Counted from the stretch's first letter, positions 1 through 6,663 are shown. The stretch: 8,179 nucleotides of DNA from Acidobacteriota bacterium (GCA_022574065.1 JACZST010000082.1:1-8179), one strand, 5' to 3'. Notes: generated from the letters alone by a model not told the origin. Numbers and translations: made by a program.

Positions 1-1095
1 GGCGAGCACGAGGTTGGCCAATACCATCGCGGCTTCCGAGTCGCCGGCATTGGTCGGTATCGCCAGGTAGTGAAAATCGCCGATGGTCCCGGTGTCGAAG
101 ACGAACGGGCGCGCTGTCGCCGGCAGGACACCGGCGTCAATCTCGGCTTGGATGCCTCCGGGGAGCTGGGTGAATGTGAAGTCGACTTCGCCGTTGGCAA
201 ATAGAAGGTTCAGACTGGCGATGTCCGGTGGGAAAGTCCGACCCGAGCGCCACAGGTCGGGGTTGATCTCAGTGAGGTAGTCCCACAGCCCGGCGGAGCC
301 CTCGGCGAACGCGGTTTCATCGAACGAACCGAGCCAGGGGTCCACCCCACCCGTCAGCTCGTAGAACGCCTGCTTGACGAACCTCGTGCCGTGGAAGGCC
401 GGCGGCGCCGGATAGGTGAACCGCCCAGGATGGGCCGCGATCCACTCCCCCAGCTCGATGTATGAGCGAGGCAGGCTGGCCTCGTCGATGCGGGCGCTGT
501 CGTACACGAACTGGAACTGAGCGCTGCCCAATGGGGACTCGGAGCCGTCCACGGCGAGGCCGAAGTCCCGGTTCACGGCAACCGAATCCCAGTCTACGAA
601 TCGTGCGTTGGGTATCTGAAGAGCCCAATCCCCTACCAAAGCATTTGCCTGTCGAAGTGTGTAGAAGTTCTCGCCGTTGATCCAAATCAGATCAACAGAG
701 CCGCCCTCGTTCCGACCAGCCTGCAGTTCGGCCAGGACCTTGTTCACTGCATCCACGGTGTCTGCAACCGGCACCCGGTTCAGGGTGATCCCAAACTCTT
801 GCTCCAGGATCGGGCCGTAGGTGCGATCGACAAAACGGTTGATCTCGCTACTCCCGCCCCACATGTAGAGATCGATGGTCTGGCCGCGCGCGGCGTTGAG
901 GACTGCTTCCCAGTCGTCAGGGTTGCTGGTGGCGTCGGTTGCGGATTGACCGCCGGAGCAGCCGACAGCCACAGCTGCGAGCGCCACTATGAGTAAAGCC
1001 AGCCTGTGAAGCTCTGTGAGCCGACCCAGGAGTCGACCAGGATGGACCGCACCGTCTGTCCGCAGGGTTGCCCGGACCGCACCGAAGGACTTCAT
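1..1095 (-). CDS. ynjB: YnjB-type ABC transporter solute-binding lipoprotein, 3' end cut by the window
   Basis: This is the extracytoplasmic substrate-binding component of a YnjBCD-like ABC transporter; the substrate of this family is unknown. Visible are 365 codons from the ATG at 1095 to the window edge with no stop. A hydrophobic stretch LALLIVALAAVAVGC (residues 32-46) ends in a lipobox, so Cys46 would be lipidated and the protein anchored outside the membrane. Family-like segments follow in order: ARGQTIDLYMWGG, VDLIWINGENFYTLRQ, ANALVGDW, PGRFTYPAPPAFHGTRF and VKQAFYELTGG. These resemble E. coli YnjB as I remember it (about 390 aa), so only a short C-terminal part should be missing. The 31-residue region before the hydrophobic core is long for a lipoprotein, and no clear Shine-Dalgarno precedes the ATG, but I found no better start. 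The permease and ATPase genes would be expected beyond position 1. Confidence 0.88.
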   Translation of the reverse strand, partial: MKSFGAVRATLRTDGAVHPGRLLGRLTELHRLALLIVALAAVAVGCSGGQSATDATSNPDDWEAVLNAARGQTIDLYMWGGSSEINRFVDRTYGPILEQEFGITLNRVPVADTVDAVNKVLAELQAGRNEGGSVDLIWINGENFYTLRQANALVGDWALQIPNARFVDWDSVAVNRDFGLAVDGSESPLGSAQFQFVYDSARIDEASLPRSYIELGEWIAAHPGRFTYPAPPAFHGTRFVKQAFYELTGGVDPWLGSFDETAFAEGSAGLWDYLTEINPDLWRSGRTFPPDIASLNLLFANGEVDFTFTQLPGGIQAEIDAGVLPATARPFVFDTGTIGDFHYLAIPTNAGDSEAAMVLANLVLA

Positions 1096-1130
1096 GGACT
1101 GCCATTCGCCTGGTCAGCATGTTCAGATTC

Positions 1131-1136
1131 ACGCTA
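1131..1136 (-). promoter_or_regulatory. Possible -10 box for the ynjB-like gene, in the 286-bp gap 1096-1381
   Basis: On the minus strand this reads TAGCGT, matching the actinobacterial TAnnnT -10 pattern about 35 nt upstream of the ATG at 1095. No convincing -35 is visible at the usual spacing. The rest of the gap between this gene and the glycoside hydrolase stop at 1382 shows no gene or RNA I can support. Low confidence because the motif is short. Confidence 0.25.
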
Positions 1137-1381
1137 ACGGGAGGGACGCCCTACTGGGAAGGGCCACGAAGTACAACAGCAGCCAAGGACTCCTGAACCC
1201 TCAGGCTCTCAGACATCGGTTGCAGTCCGCCACACCCCACCGGATGGACGATCTGCTCGATGTCGCACCGTTTCGCTTGTGTCCGAGATCGGCGCCGTCT
1301 CCGAACTGGTCAAGCCGTAGATTCCCTCTGGTTCTTGGGACATCGGAGCAGGCATTGCCGCCGCCTCCCTCGATGACGTCC

Positions 1382-2626
1382 CTATGACGAAGAAGTAACG
1401 CCTTTGCTGTCGCGGTAGCGACGGAAGAGGCGCGACAGGTGTTTCCCCGGGCCCGCCCAGAATTCATCAGGCTCGATGTCTATCCATTCGTATCTGCTCG
1501 GGCCATCCAGCCGGTCGACAGCGGCGAACGCGGCTGCAGACGAAACAGACGGTTTTGGGGTTCCGTCGGCTCGCCACAACCCAAAGAATCGCTCGTGAAC
1601 AGCTTCGTCGAGCGGCGGTTCGCCCCAGATGGCGGGCACATAGTCCGAGTAGCACCACAGCATCGCACCCGCACATCCGGCACCGCGCAGCTCAGCCAAT
1701 GCCCGATGCGTGTATGCGGCGGCAGCGGCTTCTTCGACACGTAGCGAGCGGCTCTGCCGCCCGGTGCCGGCCGAGTCGGGATGGCCGGGACGGTAGGTGG
1801 GCAGGCCGAATTCTGAAAACAGGAGCTCACTCCCGTTCCCTAACCAGCGGGTCATGTGAGCCAAGAACGGCAGCAGATGCTCATCCGTAGGACCGTGGGC
1901 CCAGCTGGCGTAGATCGGATAGCCGTGCATGCAGAGGAAGTCGCAAAACTCAGCGGCTTCCCCCGGTCCGAGCTTGCGATCCTCTTCCAGGTCCTCCATG
2001 TGTAGGCCGATGGTGATGAGAACCGTTTGATCGGCGGTGCGGATCGCCTCTGTGATGCGGTCGAGCCATGCCCGGGCGGACGATCGGCTCGGGGGTACCA
2101 CGCAGTTGGAGTTTTCGTTGCCGAGATCCCACGCCCAAACGGCGTTGTGGCCCGAAAGGGCGCGGGCTGCCTCCCCTGCCAGCAATGCCTGGGCGCTGGC
2201 AATCGCTTTGTCTGTGTACCAGTTGCGCAATCCGGAGTCGACGATGTGTCCGCCGGACATCACCCGGAAACGATTGTCGCGAACGGTTCCACCCATCGCC
2301 CACGTTGGGATCCAGTTCACTCCGCTCATGTGGCCTGTAAACAGGGTGGGCATGATTGCGAGGCCGGCTCGGTCCGCAAGGTCCGACACCGTTACCAGTC
2401 GCTGGAGCATCCCGGCATGCACCGTCTCAGGGGCCGGCTGGAAATCTTCCCAAAGCAGCGACAGCCTGACCGAATCGAAACCATTCGCGGCGATCCGGGC
2501 GAAGTCGTCACCGACCTCGGCGGGATCAAATGCTGTCCACCAGCCCATCGCTGTGCGAGCCGGCCAATAGTTGATCCCGAGTCGAAAGCTGCTGGTCCGA
2601 TCGAGTGGTTTGGTGTCAGTGGGCAT
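1382..2626 (-). CDS. GH5-like (clan GH-A) glycoside hydrolase
   Basis: This 414-residue protein is probably a retaining glycoside hydrolase with a TIM-barrel fold. The first strand motif is FRLGINYWP (residues 14-22). Arg54 in DSVRLSLLW matches the conserved GH-A arginine. Glu171 in WDLGNEN is the expected acid/base at the end of strand 4. His234 and Tyr236 in MHGYP follow. Glu272 in LLFSEFG is the expected nucleophile at the end of strand 7. Trp324 in AMLWCYSDY is the usual substrate-stacking tryptophan. All catalytic residues are present, so the enzyme looks intact. No signal peptide is visible, which suggests a cytoplasmic enzyme acting on imported or internal glycosides; the sugar cannot be assigned. 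The ATG at 2626 lies just before the first barrel strand; only a weak purine stretch (GAGA) precedes it. It ends in TAG. The ynjB-like gene lies downstream on the same strand, but the 286-bp gap argues against a tight operon. Confidence 0.85.
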   Translation of the reverse strand: MPTDTKPLDRTSSFRLGINYWPARTAMGWWTAFDPAEVGDDFARIAANGFDSVRLSLLWEDFQPAPETVHAGMLQRLVTVSDLADRAGLAIMPTLFTGHMSGVNWIPTWAMGGTVRDNRFRVMSGGHIVDSGLRNWYTDKAIASAQALLAGEAARALSGHNAVWAWDLGNENSNCVVPPSRSSARAWLDRITEAIRTADQTVLITIGLHMEDLEEDRKLGPGEAAEFCDFLCMHGYPIYASWAHGPTDEHLLPFLAHMTRWLGNGSELLFSEFGLPTYRPGHPDSAGTGRQSRSLRVEEAAAAAYTHRALAELRGAGCAGAMLWCYSDYVPAIWGEPPLDEAVHERFFGLWRADGTPKPSVSSAAAFAAVDRLDGPSRYEWIDIEPDEFWAGPGKHLSRLFRRYRDSKGVTSSS

Positions 2627-2712
2627 GGTCTCGTTCGGCCCGTCTCAATTGATGTAGCCAGAGACCCGGTGAGCTCTAGGCACGAAATCGCACGACGAGA
2701 GTAGCCCCCGAC

Positions 2713-2733
2713 CTTCGGGCGGCGGCCCGGAAG
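2713..2733. repeat. Strong inverted repeat in the divergent intergenic region
   Basis: CTTCGGGC, loop GGCG, then GCCCGGAAG gives an 8-bp stem with one bulged base. It lies about 90 bp upstream of the glycoside hydrolase start and 160 bp upstream of the small EF-Tu-like gene. No T-run follows on either strand, so it is not a classical terminator. It could be a leader hairpin or simply GC-rich chance. The remainder of the 267-bp gap 2627-2893 holds no other clear feature. Confidence 0.3.
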
Positions 2734-2880
2734 TGACGCCCGGGATGCTGGCGGTTGCTCGAAGGACCTGGTGGCGCTCACCGATGTCATGCCAGCGTAT
2801 CGGTTTGGTACACCTCGATATCCGAGCCTTATGAGCACACCGCGTGATGTGGGCTGCGATACTTGGCGTCCTACCCGGCG

Positions 2881-2887
2881 GGAGGAG
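2881..2887 (+). promoter_or_regulatory. Strong Shine-Dalgarno fixing the start of the EF-Tu domain II-like gene
   Basis: GGAGGAG lies 6 nt before the ATG at 2894. It shows that the real start is this ATG and not the in-frame upstream ATG at 2771, whose 41-residue extension has no family-like sequence. Confidence 0.85.
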
Positions 2888-2893
2888 ACAGAC

Positions 2894-3151
2894 ATGGCCG
2901 AGCACCTTGTCGGGACCGTCAGCCACTATTGGGACAGGTTGGAAGTTGCGGGCATCGAGTTGTCCGCCGACCTCGATCTGGGCGACACGATCCACATTCT
3001 CGGGCATACCTCGGACTTCACCCAGACCGTCGACTCGATCCAAATCGAGCAGGAGACGGTTGAGTCGGCAAAGGCGGGCCATTCCATCGGCGTCAAGATG
3101 AACGAACGAGTACGCGTCCGCGACCAGGTTCTCGTGGTGACGCCCGACTGA
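2894..3151 (+). CDS. Small EF-Tu domain II-like (translation elongation factor-like) protein
   Basis: An 85-residue protein consisting only of a small beta-barrel resembling domain 2 of translational GTPases. It begins MAEHLVGTVSHYWDRLEVAG. The alternation LDLGDTIHILGHT (residues 29-41), then TVDSIQIEQ, then AKAGHSIGVKM and VRVRDQVLVV is the pattern of this barrel, in which a small group contacts nucleotides or RNA ends in the full factors. No GTPase domain is present. Stand-alone copies are known as 'translation elongation factor-like' proteins of unknown role, and a similar barrel ends some U32 peptidases. The start is set by a strong GGAGGAG. The stop is TGA, and the frame closes again at a second TGA four codons later. 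It stands alone: the glycoside hydrolase is divergent and the next gene begins 233 bp downstream. Confidence 0.8.
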   Translation: MAEHLVGTVSHYWDRLEVAGIELSADLDLGDTIHILGHTSDFTQTVDSIQIEQETVESAKAGHSIGVKMNERVRVRDQVLVVTPD

Positions 3152-3168
3152 TCCTCGCTTTGAGCCGG

Positions 3169-3182
3169 CGCGGCTGGCCGCG
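3169..3182 (+). terminator. Possible GC-rich hairpin terminator after the EF-Tu-like gene
   Basis: CGCGG-CTGG-CCGCG forms a 5-bp stem with a 4-nt loop 18 nt after the stop at 3151. A further GGCCGCGG follows directly and could compete. There is no T-run, so this is at most an L-shaped actinobacterial-type terminator. Low confidence. Confidence 0.25.
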
Positions 3183-3370
3183 GGCCGCGGTAAGGATGCA
3201 CGCCAATGTGCCGTTCTCAGACACCAACGAGATCGGACGATGCTGATAGCAACTGTTCGGCAACCTCTCGATTGGCGTTTGTCGCGTTGGGCAAGCTCAA
3301 CCGATCCGCGACGCCACCAATTCTGGCTGTCCCCGTTCTCAGTGGCGAGTCGTTGGCTCGGTTCGCCCGG

Positions 3371-3376
3371 TAGCGT
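3371..3376 (+). promoter_or_regulatory. Candidate -10 box giving a leaderless or near-leaderless transcript
   Basis: TAGCGT matches TAnnnT and ends 8 nt before the ATG at 3385, so transcription would start at or next to the start codon. AGGG (3379-3382) is too close to the ATG to act as a good ribosome binding site. No clear -35 is seen. Confidence 0.4.
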
Positions 3377-3384
3377 CCAGGGCT

Positions 3385-3765
3385 ATGACCAACGATGACT
3401 CCGATCGACGAGCAAACATAGAGGCGATCAGCGCCGTCACGTTGGCGACCCACAATATGGCCCGCTCGTTCGAGTTCTACGCATCGCTCGGGTTCGAGCT
3501 CCACTTCGGAGGACCCGAAGCCAACTTCACCAGCTTTGTGGTGGGGGCCGGCTACCTCAACCTTCTCGCCCAACCGGCCGGAAGGCACTGGTCATGGTGG
3601 GGGCGACTCATCCTCCACGTCTCCGATGTGGATGCCCTCTACGAACAGGCCATCCGGGCCGGATTATCACCCGAAGCGCCGCCGCGGGATGCCGAATGGG
3701 GCGAGCGATACTTCCACCTGGCCGACCCTGACGGCCACGAACTCAGCTTCTCCATCCCCTTATAG
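3385..3765 (+). CDS. VOC-superfamily (glyoxalase/bleomycin-resistance fold) protein
   Basis: A 126-residue single-domain vicinal-oxygen-chelate protein built from two beta-alpha-beta-beta-beta modules. Module 1 is ISAVTLATHNMARSFEFYAS followed by LGFEL and SFVVGAGYLNLLAQ. Module 2 is GRLILHVSDVDALYEQAIRA followed by GERYFHLADPDGHELSFS. His78 (in LILHVSD) and Glu119 (in GHELSF) occupy usual metal-ligand positions of the second module. Module 1 has no His or Gln at the equivalent first-strand position, so the metal site would have to be completed across a dimer or may be degenerate. The family covers glyoxalases, dioxygenases, fosfomycin thiol transferases and antibiotic-binding proteins, and the substrate cannot be deduced. 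It ends in TAG and converges on the GNAT-like gene 52 bp away. Confidence 0.85.
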   Translation: MTNDDSDRRANIEAISAVTLATHNMARSFEFYASLGFELHFGGPEANFTSFVVGAGYLNLLAQPAGRHWSWWGRLILHVSDVDALYEQAIRAGLSPEAPPRDAEWGERYFHLADPDGHELSFSIPL

Positions 3766-3817
3766 ACACCGTCGAGCTCCCCAGACACCACGGCCGTCAT
3801 GAGCGGGTTGCGCGGTG

Positions 3818-4264
3818 TTACTCCCGGGGGGCGTAGTCGAGCTTGGTGAATGGCCAGTGGGTGGCCAGCCAGGCCGACAGGTCTCGCCACACTGTGATGT
3901 CCATGTCGGATCTGCTCTCTCGCACCCAAGAAACGACGGTGGCGTCGTGGCCTCGAGTGCGAGATGGATAAATGTAGACGCAGCCGATCACTTCGTCGCC
4001 GTCGATGATGGAGTAGGTGAACCCATCGCGATTGGTGAAGTCGCGGGCGTGACGTTCCAGATCGGCCAGGTTGGCGTCGAGGCTCATTGGTTTCGGCCAG
4101 TTGGATTGTTCGAAGCCGGGAGTCGAGTGGATGTGATCGATACTCGACATCCACGCCGCGTAATCGAGCTCGTTGTGCTCAGATCCGAGCGGCTCGAGAC
4201 GAAACCCATCGCCCTCGAACGTCACTGGGACGGTGAACTCGGGAGGAACGAATGATTGGGCCAC
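3818..4264 (-). CDS. GNAT-like N-acetyltransferase-family protein
   Basis: A 148-residue protein resembling a group of GNAT-annotated actinobacterial proteins. It opens with FRLEPLGSEHNELDYAAWMS (residues 21-40), continues with a helical segment SLDANLADLERHARDF, and has the core strand pair FTYSIIDGDEVIGCVYIYPS, which corresponds to the central GNAT sheet. The usual acetyl-CoA loop (Q/R-x-x-G-x-G/A) is not recognisable, so acetyltransferase activity is uncertain. The start is a GTG at 4264, chosen because a TAGATT -10 box lies 6 nt upstream, which suits leaderless expression, and because the family-like sequence begins soon after. It is divergent from the MerB-like gene, with a 113-bp shared upstream region, and ends in TAA. 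Confidence 0.7.
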   Translation of the reverse strand: MAQSFVPPEFTVPVTFEGDGFRLEPLGSEHNELDYAAWMSSIDHIHSTPGFEQSNWPKPMSLDANLADLERHARDFTNRDGFTYSIIDGDEVIGCVYIYPSRTRGHDATVVSWVRESRSDMDITVWRDLSAWLATHWPFTKLDYAPRE

Positions 4265-4270
4265 ACCAAC

Positions 4271-4276
4271 AATCTA
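4271..4276 (-). promoter_or_regulatory. Candidate -10 box for the GNAT-like gene (leaderless)
   Basis: On the minus strand TAGATT is followed by exactly 6 nt (GTTGGT) and then the GTG start at 4264, so the transcript could begin at the start codon. There is a TTGACT 29 nt further upstream, but that spacing is too long for a -35. Confidence 0.45.
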
Positions 4277-4365
4277 CGAGCACCTACACGATCTTCGACC
4301 CCACGAGTCAATCGGCACCGCTCACATCTGCCGATATGGTCGGACGCCGTATCGGGCGCAGTACG

Positions 4366-4371
4366 TAGAGT
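4366..4371 (+). promoter_or_regulatory. Candidate -10 box for the MerB-like gene (leaderless)
   Basis: TAGAGT is followed by 6 nt (TGGACG) and then the ATG at 4378, so transcription probably starts at the start codon. No Shine-Dalgarno sequence is present. The layout mirrors that of the divergent GNAT-like gene. No obvious operator (MerR-type dyad) is visible in the 113-bp gap. Confidence 0.45.
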
Positions 4372-4377
4372 TGGACG

Positions 4378-5034
4378 ATGGGCACGGTTGATCGGGTCGT
4401 GAGAGCGGCTGTCTTTCGACTTCTTGTTGCTGGGTTGGAGGGCCCGACTCTTGGTGACGTTGCGGAAGAGACAGGGCTCGAAGCCGATGAGGTAGCGAGG
4501 TCGTTCCTGTGGCTCGCCGACGAGCACCGGTTGACTCTTTCGGCTGGGAAGGATCGTGTTGTGATGGCCCATCCCTTCTCCGGCGTCTCGACTGACTATC
4601 GGAGCAGAATTGGCAACAGCGCGTGGTGGGCGAACTGCGGCTGGGATGCGTTCGGGATCCTGGCTCTGCTGGGAGATGGGGAGGTCGTTGACAAATCAGG
4701 TAACGGTGGCGAGCCGGCGTGGACCGTAGCTGATGGGGTAGTCACCCCAGCTGGTCTTGTCCACTTCGTGGTCCCGGCGGCGCAATTCTGGGACGACATC
4801 GCGTTTACCTGACAGACGATCCGATGCTTCCGGTCGGAAGTCGAACTCGACGATTGGCTGTCGCGAACTGGCCACGTCCGGGGTGCAACGATGGACGTGC
4901 AGACTGCATATGACCTGTCGGTGATCTGGTACCAAGACCGGATGAGTGAGGACTGGGTCCCTGCGAGCCCAGCTGAGGCCGAGGCTATCTTCGACCGTTT
5001 CGGTTTGACCAGCCGCTTCTGGCGACTGTCCTGA
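4378..5034 (+). CDS. MerB/alkylmercury lyase-like protein with in-frame TGA at the catalytic Cys: candidate selenoprotein
   Basis: Read through the TGA at 4810-4812, this gene gives 218 residues, close to MerB (212). Residues 5-50 form a winged-helix-like N-terminal domain. The core follows: MAHPFSGV (63-70), then WWANCGWDAFGILALLG (83-99), where Cys87 and Asp90 match MerB Cys96 and Asp99. WDDIAFT (138-144) then leads into the TGA, residue 145, at the place of MerB Cys159; family members read FTC here. The frame stays open for 73 more codons with conserved features: FRSEVELDDWL, WYQDRMSEDW, IFDRFGLTSRFWRLS, then a TGA stop at 5032. MerB uses the two Cys and the Asp to protonate carbon-mercury bonds. 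Ser107 and Gly110 stand where relatives have a CxxC and MerB has Cys117. A SECIS-like hairpin follows the TGA. The alternatives are a nonsense-mutated pseudogene or a sequencing error. True organomercurial activity is unproven. The gene converges on the flavoprotein gene across a 113-bp gap with no clear terminator. Confidence 0.85.
4810..4812 (+). other. In-frame TGA, candidate selenocysteine codon (Sec145)
   Basis: The codon lies in the context ttt-acc-TGA-cag-acg, between WDDIAFT and QTIRCFRSE. The aligned residue in MerB is Cys159 (SFCCHVHFF). TGA is not a Trp codon here: Trp is TGG throughout, including several times in this gene, and TGA ends this gene at 5032 and the EF-Tu-like gene at 3149. 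Confidence 0.8.
4822..4843 (+). promoter_or_regulatory. Candidate bacterial SECIS hairpin in the MerB-like gene
   Basis: CTTCC (4827-4831), loop GGTC (4832-4835), GGAAG (4836-4840) forms a perfect 5-bp upper stem. Below it CGA (4822-4824) can pair with TCG (4841-4843), leaving TG (4825-4826) bulged. The loop starts after 19 nt beyond the TGA; E. coli fdhF has 18 nt, the same GGUC loop and a bulged U on the same side. SelB recognises the loop G-U and the bulge in E. coli, so this is a good structural match. Seen directly: the hairpin and spacing. Inferred: SelB binding. Confidence 0.7.
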
Positions 5035-5147
5035 CCAGCAGCAGAAGAGCGCACATGTTGCGTTCGGTGCGGTCTACACCGGGGGGCGCTATGTACCCAG
5101 ATCCCTGGACCTGAAGTGTTCTTTGGCGCTGGATTGGCGGCACCGGT

Positions 5148-6566
5148 CTAACCCGCCATATCGAAGACCTCGGGTGTGGCACCCGGGTCCATCACCTTGC
5201 CGATCCCCCTGGCGTAGGCGCCCAGGCTCTCGCCCACTCCTCCGTAGAAGGTGGGATAGGGGTAGATCATGTGCTGCAGCGTCGCCAGCGGCACCTTGGC
5301 GTGGATGGCCGTGGTCAACATGCTGAGCACCTCTCCGCCGTGCGGCCCCATGGAGGTGGCTCCGACCAGAATGCCGTCTGCGCGATCAGCGATCAGCTTG
5401 ATGATGCCTTCGTTGCCGGGGCCATGGATCCAGCCCCGGAAGGTCGCCGGTACTTGTTTGATGGTGACCGCGACGTCGATGCCTGCCTCTCGCGCTTCGT
5501 CTTCGGTCATACCGACCGAACCGATCTCGGGATCGGTGAACGTCACCCGCGGCAGTGCCGAGTAGTCGGCCGGAGCGGGCTCCAGGCCCAGGACATCGGC
5601 GGCCACGATCGACGCTTGATACAGGGCGACATGCGTGAACATGGCCTTTCCCGTCACGTCACCTATTGCCCAGATTCCGTCTGCGGCGCGTAGGCGATCG
5701 TCGACCTCGATGAACCGAGACGAGGGGTCGAGTCCTGCGGCTTCGAGGCCCAGGTCACCGAGATCAACGGTTCGGCCGGTGGCCACCAGCAGCCGGTCTG
5801 CGGTGAGTTCCGTTCCGTCGTCCATCGCCACCAACACGCCTTCGCCGCGGGCCTCGACGTGTTCGGCGCGGCTCCCGAGATGCAGCGCGATGCCCTCGGC
5901 TTCGAACACCGATTCGATGACCGCAGACACTTCTGGTTCCTCGAGAGTCAACAAACGATCGAGCCCTTCGACGATGGAGACGTCGACACCGAATCGAGAG
6001 AACACCTGGCCCAGCTCACAGCCAACGGCTCCCCCTCCGAGAATGGTCAGCGATTCGGGCAGCTGCTCGACCGCGATGGCATCGTGGGTGGTCCAGTAGT
6101 CGACGTCGGCGAGGCCAGGTACCGGAGGGATGAATGGTTTCGATCCGGTAGCAATCACGATGCCACGGGTTGCCGTGAACGTCTCATCCCCAACGGTCAC
6201 GGTCCTAGGACCGACGAGCCTTCCACGACCGCGCACGAATCGGCCGCCCTTCCCTTGGAAGCGCCCGACGGCAATGGTGTCGTCCCAGTCTCCGGTGGCT
6301 TCCGCTCGAATACGAGCAGCGACCGGCGCCCAATCCGGGGTCACCTCGGCATGACCGGCCATACCGTCGATGCGTCGCGCCTCCTGAAGCAGATTTGCGG
6401 CCCGGATCATCATCTTCGACGGGATGCACGCCCAGTACGGACACTCACCCCCGAGGAGGGAGCCTTCGATGCCGACGACATCCAGTCCTGCCTCGGCCAG
6501 GAACAACGCCAGATCCTCGCCGCCCGTTCCAACCCCCAACACAACGACATCAACCTGCTCAGGCAT
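5148..6566 (-). CDS. FAD-dependent pyridine nucleotide-disulfide oxidoreductase (MerA/lipoamide dehydrogenase family)
   Basis: A 472-residue class I flavoprotein disulfide reductase of normal length. The FAD-binding Rossmann motif is VVVLGVGTGGEDLALFLAEA near the N-terminus. The redox pair is Cys42 and Cys47 in GGECPYWACIPSK; the classical form is GGTCLNVGCIPSK. The second nucleotide-binding fold is ILGGGAVGCELGQVFSRFG, with an acidic residue at the end of the next strand (SIVEG), which favours NADH over NADPH. FAD contact ATGR and GD (IWAIGDV) follow, then the dimerisation domain from VTFTDPEIGSVGMTEDEA. The C-terminal HxHPT...E dyad of lipoamide dehydrogenase reads YPYPTFYGGVGE, with Tyr437 for the His, so it is probably not a lipoamide dehydrogenase. 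MerA's terminal Cys pair and N-terminal HMA domain are also absent. The ATG at 6566 follows GGAGGG by 4 nt; an upstream extension to 6641 is rejected. It lies downstream of the ArsM-like gene on the same strand and may supply electrons to its neighbours (inference). Confidence 0.9.
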   Translation of the reverse strand: MPEQVDVVVLGVGTGGEDLALFLAEAGLDVVGIEGSLLGGECPYWACIPSKMMIRAANLLQEARRIDGMAGHAEVTPDWAPVAARIRAEATGDWDDTIAVGRFQGKGGRFVRGRGRLVGPRTVTVGDETFTATRGIVIATGSKPFIPPVPGLADVDYWTTHDAIAVEQLPESLTILGGGAVGCELGQVFSRFGVDVSIVEGLDRLLTLEEPEVSAVIESVFEAEGIALHLGSRAEHVEARGEGVLVAMDDGTELTADRLLVATGRTVDLGDLGLEAAGLDPSSRFIEVDDRLRAADGIWAIGDVTGKAMFTHVALYQASIVAADVLGLEPAPADYSALPRVTFTDPEIGSVGMTEDEAREAGIDVAVTIKQVPATFRGWIHGPGNEGIIKLIADRADGILVGATSMGPHGGEVLSMLTTAIHAKVPLATLQHMIYPYPTFYGGVGESLGAYARGIGKVMDPGATPEVFDMAG

Positions 6567-6570
6567 AACA

Positions 6571-6576
6571 CCCTCC
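6571..6576 (-). promoter_or_regulatory. Shine-Dalgarno setting the flavoprotein start
   Basis: GGAGGG on the minus strand, 4 nt before the ATG at 6566. It places the FAD motif about 8 residues from the N-terminus, as is usual in this family. Confidence 0.8.
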
Positions 6577-6663
6577 GTTGTCGCGCCACGTCGCTCCGAG
6601 CCCGCCAGACCGGTCGGCCCCAACCGTAGCCTCCGAGCCACGGCGCCCCGGCCTCACCTTCCC

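Noticed and set aside
2027..2704. 225-codon plus-strand frame inside the glycoside hydrolase
   Set aside because: Antisense shadow: the minus strand carries both catalytic Glu motifs of GH5, and this frame has no recognisable domain.
2771..2893. N-terminal extension of the EF-Tu-like protein from the ATG at 2771
   Set aside because: The extension is not family-like and has no ribosome binding site, whereas GGAGGAG sits correctly before 2894.
3785..3818. ACACC/GGTGT inverted repeat between the convergent VOC and GNAT-like genes as a bidirectional terminator
   Set aside because: There are only five outer pairs, then a mismatch, an 18-nt loop and no T-run, so it is too weak to call.
4378..4812. 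MerB-like gene as a simple 144-residue protein or as a pseudogene
   Set aside because: The stop falls exactly at a catalytic Cys, the frame beyond is intact and conserved, and a SECIS-like hairpin follows. Decay would be expected to hit random positions.
5035..5147. Terminator or small RNA in the convergent gap between the MerB-like and flavoprotein genes
   Set aside because: I looked on both strands and found no stable hairpin with a T-run and no tRNA-like fold, including no tRNA-Sec.
5859..6629. 256-codon plus-strand frame inside the flavoprotein gene
   Set aside because: The opposite strand encodes a fully conserved FAD/NAD disulfide reductase, and this frame gives an Arg/Asp-rich sequence without motifs.
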